Source: Dromiciops gliroides
Lineage: Eukaryota; Chordata; Mammalia; Microbiotheria; Microbiotheriidae
Reading direction: 5' to 3'
Length of the DNA: 64,000 nt
Assembly: GCF_019393635.1 (NCBI RefSeq)
Contig: NC_057861.1
Span: 60,620,532-60,684,531 of the forward strand
Both the position numbers and the translations under genes were made by a program. The notes beneath the pieces are model-generated. The model was not told the DNA's origin. It searched no databases and saw only the letters and a program-made list of their open reading frames with translations. Numbering within the stretch: the first letter of the stretch is position 1; every line of letters starts with the position of its first letter. This document shows positions 57,613 through 64,000 of this stretch, in pieces.

Positions 57613-58750
57613 TTAAACTTCTCTTGAGTCTTGTATGTTGAGATCGAATTTTCTATTCAGTTCTGGTCTTTTCACCAGGAAAGATTGAAAGTCCCCAATG
57701 TCATTAAATGTCCATCTTTTCCCCTGAAAGAAAATGCACATTTTTGCTGGGTAATAGATTTTTGGCTGAAATCCAAGCTCCTTTGCCTTCTGGAATATTA
57801 TATTCCAAGCCTTGCGGTCCTTTAATGTTGAAGCTGCCAGGTCCTGAGCAATCCTGACTGTGGCTCCATGATATTTAAATTGCTTCTTTCTGGCTGCTTG
57901 GAGTATTTTCTCCTTCACCTGATAATTCTGGAATTTGGCTACAATATTCCTTGGAGTTTTCCTTTTGGGGTCTCTTTCAGGAGGTGATCGGTGGATTCTT
58001 TCAATGATGATTTTATCCTCTGATTCTATGATATCAGGGCAGTTCTCCTTAATAATTTCCTGGAATATGGTGTCTAGATTCTTTTTCTGGTCATGGCTTT
58101 CAGGCAGTCCAATGATTCTCAAATTGTCTCTCCTCGATCTGTTTTCCAGATCAGTTGTCTTCCAATGAGGTATTTCACATTTTCTTCTATTTTTTCATTT
58201 TTTTGATTCTGCTTGACTGATTCCTGGTGTCTCATGGATTCCTTATCTTCCAACTGTCCCACTTTAATTTTTAAGGCATTGTTTTCTTCAGTGAGATTAT
58301 GCACCTTTTTTTCCATTTGGCCAAGTGAATTTTTTAAGGCAGTGTTTTCTTCAGTGAGAGTATGCACCTTTTTTTCCATTTGGCCAGATGAATTTTTTAA
58401 GGTATTGTTTTCTTCAGTGAGATTATGCACCTTTTTTTCCATTTGGCCAAATGAATTTTTAAGGCTTTGTTTTCTTCAGTAAAATTATGTGCTTCCTTTT
58501 CCAAGCTGCTGATTCTTTTTTCATAATTTTCTTGTTTTGCTTTCATTTCTCTCCCCATGTTTTCTTCTACCTCTCGCAATTGATTTTAAAATCCTTTTTG
58601 AGCTCTTCCAGGAAGGCTTTTTGTTCTTGAGACCAATTCACCTTCCCTCGTGAGGCTTCAGATGTAGGCAATTTGAGGCTATTGTCCTCATCTGAGTTTG
58701 TGTTGGCTTCTTCCCTATTGATACAGAAGCTCTCAATGGAGAGGGCTCTT
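57613..58750 (-). pseudogene. L1 ORF1 with repeated coiled coil, broken
   Basis: Read on minus. An N-terminal part has an early stop (M-S-K-stop at about 58766-58755), then a coiled coil built of 63-bp repeats (see separate entry). The RRM and C-terminal domain of ORF1p follow at 57613-58122: I-I-G-L-P-E-S, I-I-E-R-I-H-R-S-P, R-N-I-V-A-K-F and L-G-F-Q-P-K-I-Y-Y-P-A-K. ORF1p binds RNA and forms trimers. Frame changes near 58122 and 58450 split it. Confidence 0.9.
58268..58520 (-). repeat. 63-bp tandem repeats in L1 ORF1 coiled coil
   Basis: GTTTTCTTCAGT recurs at 58281, 58344, 58407 and 58469: spacing 63, 63 and 62. Each unit encodes 21 residues (three heptads), such as M-E-K-K-V-H-N-L-T-E-E-N-N-A-L-K plus a linker. 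The fourth unit lost one T in a T-run near 58455, which shifts the ORF1 frame. Confidence 0.93.
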
Positions 58751-59371
58751 TTTTGCTTACTTACTCATTATTGCAGCTTATTTATTTATTTTTTAAGTTG
58801 AGGTCTGCTCTGGGGGCACCAGGGTGCCCTGTTTTGGGCTTCTTGTGCAGGGGTATAGGTGCTGTGTGACCAAGTTTTTACTCTGAGGCCTTTATGGTGT
58901 GTGGAGATCCCCCACCCTGCACTCCTGTCTGATTGTGCTCGGCCAGCCAGGCGCCGGACCCCGGCGTCTGAATGCCGCCTGACCCGTTCGTGGCCCTCTC
59001 GGCCGGTGCAGGTAGGTTTTTCCACTGTCCTTCTTGGCCACCAGATTTTTGAACCAGGTTCCAGGGGTCTCAGTTGTTCGGCTGTGGCCCGCAGCTCCTG
59101 CTGACTTGCCCAACCCCTCGGCGCTGGGTTGCTGCCCTGCACTGGGCCTCGCCTTTTGCCCGAGTCAGACCAACCTTTTCCTGAAGTCTTCTAAATTATC
59201 TCTGGTTGGAGGACTATGTCTCTCTGTCTCTTGCAGGTTCTGTAGTTTCAGAATCTGTCCAGAGGCTTGATTTAATGTTTGTTTTGAGGGAACAGAAGGA
59301 GAGCTCAGGCAGCTTGCTACTTCCTCTCCACCATCTTGGCTCCGCCCGGAAAGGGAAAACTTAAACTGTTG

Positions 59372-59439
59372 TCCTAGTTAGCTTTCCCTACACAAGGGAC
59401 AGGTAAGGTGACCATACATATTTAGTTTTACCCGTCACA
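59372..59439 (+). mobile_element. LTR end fragment, family of 4823-5349
   Basis: 'GTGACCATACATATTTAG' to 'TTTACCCGTCACA' parallels the right end of 4823-5349 ('GCGACCACACATTAGATTTT', 'ACTCGTCACA'). Only about 70 bp are recognisable. Confidence 0.6.
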
Positions 59440-59762
59440 GGTAGGAAAGGGAAAGGTTAAGGAAACATCTCACATAGTCATAAATGAGAAGAAAGTGTAG
59501 AGAGCAGGTGACATTCATCTGAACTTGTCAAAGAAGGGAGAAATACATACCTGTGTACAAAGATGGGTACAGAATTGCATTTCACTCACCAGGGAAACGG
59601 AGGAATTAGAAGGACGATAGAGTAAGGGAGATACTAGCCCTAAGCAAAATAAACTCTAAGAAAATTAAAAAGTATAGCTCTTTTCGAGATAGCAAAGAAT
59701 GGGATTATGAAGGGCTATCCATTTGAGGAATTACTGAAAAAGTTGTATATAAATGTGATAGA

Positions 59763-59917
59763 GGGGCAGCTAGGTGGCGCAGTGGATGGAGCACTGGCCC
59801 TGGATTCAGGAGGACCTGAGTTCAAATCTGGCCTCAGACACTTAACAATTACTAGCTGTGTGACCCTGGGCAAGTCACTTAGCCCCAGTTGCCTCACAAA
59901 AAACAAAACAAAACAAA
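59763..59917 (+). mobile_element. CORE-SINE (WSINE1-like)
   Basis: Head GGGGCAGCTAGGTGGCGCAG, CORE and AAACAAAAC tail. Flanked by AAATGTGATAGA (59751-59762 and 59918-59929). From 59930 to 60900 there is no gene; 60590-60710 resembles an L2/L3-type 3' tail ('CCTAATAAATGCTTATTGAC'). Confidence 0.95.
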
Positions 59918-61681
59918 AAATGTGATAGAAAACTTTTGTGCTGTAAGAATGATAAAGGGATGGTTTCAGAGAGACTTGGGAGAATTGTGTGAATGCAAAA
60001 TAAAGTCAATTTATACAATGACAACAATTTATACAATACAAGAACAATTTATAAAATGACAACAATATAGTAAAGACAACATGGAAAGACTTAGGAACTC
60101 TGATCAGTGTAATGATTTATGAGGATTCTTGAGAACTAATAAGGAAGCATGCTGCAAATTTCCTAATAGGTGAAATAATCAGTATAAAATGACATACTTT
60201 TTTTTTTTGACATGACCAATATGGACATTTGTTTTGCTTGATTATTAATGGATTTTTATTTTTCTTTCTTTTCCGGGGGGGGGGGGGAGTAGGAAGGAGA
60301 AAGGGTAAATTTTTATTGAAAAAATTTTAAAGGAAAAGAAAAAGCCTGCCAAATTTTCAAATAACTGTCATCCCAACCTGTTAGCTACCTATCCTAGTTT
60401 TGTGTCAAGATCTAAGATCTTCAGAAGCTAAAATGATAAGCTGAATAAAATAAGGACAAAAATTGGATTCAAATAACCAAATTCATAAGTTTGAGGTTAT
60501 GGAAGTGTGGTTACATGATAACTCATGTTGGGAGAAAAAAGATAAAAGGGTGGGCAGGGGTCTGGCCTACAAGCTCAAAATGAGTCAATGATATGACATT
60601 GTGATCCATTATATTATGAGCTGTCTTGTGTAATTTTATATCCCAGAGCTTAGCATAGTACCTGAAAATGTAGGTACCTAATAAATGCTTATTGACATGT
60701 TTATTGACTCACTGATATATCCCCCCTAGTACACAAATTATTAAAGATAGGACTTTTAAAAAAAATTACACCAATCAAGAACCTTATGAAAATGCTCAAA
60801 ATTACTCAGGAAATTGAATAATTATAAACTTAATGCTTAGCACCTCAAACCCATACATACATTGTCAAAGATGATAAAAGATGGCAATCGTCAGTGTTGG
60901 AGAGATTGTGGGAGGTATACTTTTTTTTTAAATTTATTTATTTAGAATTTTCCCCAAGTTACATGTTTTAAAAAAAAAAACAAGTTTTTTCATATTGATT
61001 TTTTTAAAACTTTGTGTTCCAAATTCTGCTCCTCCCTCCCTCCTTATCCCTCCCAAAGAAATCAAGCATTTCAATGTTATACATGTGTAGTCATGCAAAA
61101 CATCTTCATATTAGGTTGTAAAAGAAAACAGATAAAATAACTTTAGAAAGAGGAACTAACAAAATTATACTTCAATATGTATTCAGATACCATCAGTTCT
61201 TTCTCTGTTGATGGTTTGCATTTTTATACGTCTCTCTGATAGCATCCTGCTCATTTCTTTCACGATTACTATTTAACTGTATCACCCTCCATCCTATTCC
61301 CTCCCCTTGATATTTACTCTATTTTCTATCTTCTTTCCCCCTATCCCTCCTCAAAAGTGTTTTGCTTTTTACTGCCCCCTCCATCAATCTGCTCTCTCTT
61401 CCTTCACCACTTCCTCCTTATTCTCTTCCCCTCCCACTTTCTCACAGGGCAAGATACATTACTATACTCACTTGAGTGTGCATGTTATTCCCTCTTTGAG
61501 CCAATCTTGATGAGAGTAAGGCTCACTCACTCCCCCACTCCTTCCCCGTCGTCCCCTCCACTCCATAAACTTTTTCTTGTTTCTTTTATGTGAGCTACTT
61601 TGCCATATTCCACCTCTCCCTTTCCTTTTCTTCCAGTGCATTCCTCTTATGCTTTAACTTTATTTTAAAGATGTTATCATG

Positions 61682-61805
61682 GGGCAGCTAGGTGACACAG
61701 TGGACAAAACACCAGCCCTGGACCCAGGAGGCCCTAAGCCCAAATCTGGTCCCAGACATAAGCCACCCCACCCTGCCTGCCCACAAAAGACAAGGATAAG
61801 CAAAA
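61682..61805 (+). mobile_element. CORE-SINE, diverged
   Basis: GGGGCAGCTAGGTGACACAG head, then a degraded core; the GTGTGACC segment is lost. Confidence 0.75.
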
Positions 61806-62503
61806 AATAAATGTTTTACAGATATCATCCCTTCATATTCAATCCACACCTGTGTCCTCTGTCTAAGTATATTCCTTTCAGCTGCCCTAATACTGAGAAA
61901 GTTCTTATGAGTTAGAAGTATTATCTTCCCATGTAGGAATGTAAACAGTTTAACCTTTTAATATCCTTCATGGTTTCTTTTTCCTGTTTACCTTTTTATG
62001 CTTCTCTAGGGTCTTGTACTTGAAAGTCAAATATTCTATTCAGTTTAGATCTTTTCATCATGAATGCCTGAAAATCCTCTTTTTCATTGAAGTCCCATTT
62101 TTTTCCCTGAAAGATTATAATCAGTTTTGCTGGGCAGGTGATTTTTGGTTGTAATGCCAGTTCCTTTGCTCTCTAGAATATCATATTCCATGCCTTCTGA
62201 TCCTTTAATGTAGAAGCTGCTAAATCTTGTGTTATCCTAACTGTAGCTCCATAGTATTTGAATTCCTTTTTTTTTTTTTTTTAAGCTGCTTGCAGTATTT
62301 TCTCCTTGACCTGGAATTTGGCTATAATATCCCTGGAAGTTTTCCTTTTGGTATCTCTTTTAGGAGCTGATTAGTGGATTCTTTCAATTTCTATTTTATC
62401 TTCTGCTTCTAGAGTATCAGGGCAATTTTCCCTGACAATCTTCTGGAAGATGATGTCTAAGCTCTTTCCTTGATCATGGTTTTCAGGTAGTCCAGTGATT
62501 TTC

Positions 62504-63414
<911 letters not shown>

Positions 63415-64000
63415 TCATTTGGATTTGCTTTATTGTGTCTTGATTTCTCATAAAGTCATTAGCTTCTATTTGCCCTATCCTAATTCTTAAGCAATGATTT
63501 TCTTCAGAGAACTTCTGTGCCTCCTTTTCCATTTGGCCATTTGGCTTTTCAAGCTGTTGACTTTTTTCCATGACTCTCCTGCATCACTCTCATTTCTCTT
63601 TCCATTTTTTCCTCTACTTTTCTTACTTTTCCCTCTACCTCTCTTACTTTATCTTCAAAGTCCTTTTTGAGTGCCTCTATGGCCTGAGACCAATTCATAT
63701 TTTTCTTGGAAGCTTTAGATGTAGGAGTTTTGACTTTGTTATTTTCTTCTGAGCATGTATTTTGATCTACCTTGTCTCCAAGGAAACTTTTGATGGTCTG
63801 CTGCATTTTCTGCCTGCTCATCTTGCCTGCCTATTTCTTGGCTTTTTAACTCCTTCTTAAAGTGGGGCATTGCTTCCAGGATGCACTGTCCCAAGCTTCA
63901 GGGTGTCCCATGTGGTACGATTTAACAAGAGGCTCATTCTCAGCCCCATCTGGCCTGTAAGTAACTTACAGGTCCACTTATTCTTTAGCACCCAAAGCAG

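Larger units (their letters stand above)
52743..59362 (-). mobile_element. Full-length L1 with target duplications
   Basis: The element itself is 52758-59347 (about 6.6 kb). The 15-bp perfect direct repeat GGAAAGGGAAAACTT is at 52743-52757 and 59348-59362. On minus it starts GGGCGGAGCCAAGATGG, has a GC-rich 5' UTR (59347-58760), ORF1 (about 58750-57610), ORF2 (about 57000-53226), a 3' UTR and an A tail (T-run at 52757-52766). Both ORFs are interrupted, so it is not autonomous now. Confidence 0.95.

Noticed and set aside
58268..58520. 63-bp repeats as a possible independent satellite or zinc-finger array
   Set aside because: They lie in frame inside L1 ORF1, lack Cys/His patterns and encode heptads of a coiled coil.

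Overview
The window is vertebrate nuclear DNA, almost certainly from a marsupial. It has split exons with consensus GT-AG borders, many copies of a CORE-SINE ending in the 'GGGGCAGCTAGGTGG...' head typical of marsupial genomes (WSINE1/MAR1-like), L1 copies, old CR1/L3 and L2 LINE remains, and LTR elements. The two genes are in conserved mammalian synteny: the 3' part of BRD4 followed on the same strand by EPHX3, as on human 19p13.

Layout. 1-23458 is taken to be a large BRD4 intron packed with repeats. It holds a 51-bp-arm inverted repeat, CORE-SINEs, an LTR inside a MAR1 SINE, a solo LTR, and a young proviral element (12190-15905) with two LTRs that look identical, inserted into a CR1/L3 reverse transcriptase remnant. 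23459-35561 carries the last nine coding exons of long-isoform BRD4, encoding about 630 residues from the His/Gln/Pro-rich region to the C-terminal P-TEFb-interacting end. Its 3' UTR runs to a poly(A) signal at 37105, with a second possible signal at 38917. 39140-40043 is a GC-rich promoter region with 17 perfect copies of a 15-bp repeat, just upstream of the EPHX3 start codon. EPHX3 has seven coding exons (40044-45987, 358 aa) with the epoxide hydrolase catalytic residues in place.

46366-64000 is downstream intergenic DNA: a CR1/L3 ORF1 remnant with an esterase-like motif, an internally deleted L1, a full-length but broken minus-strand L1 (52758-59347) with perfect 15-bp target duplications, and an L1 ORF1 remnant into which a processed copy of SNX9 has inserted.

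BRD4 is a chromatin reader and transcription regulator and EPHX3 a membrane-anchored epoxide hydrolase; they are neighbours without an obvious shared pathway. No new multi-gene system was found. The main points of interest are the young non-autonomous LTR element, the EPHX3 minisatellite, the SNX9 retrocopy and the repeated coiled coil of L1 ORF1.
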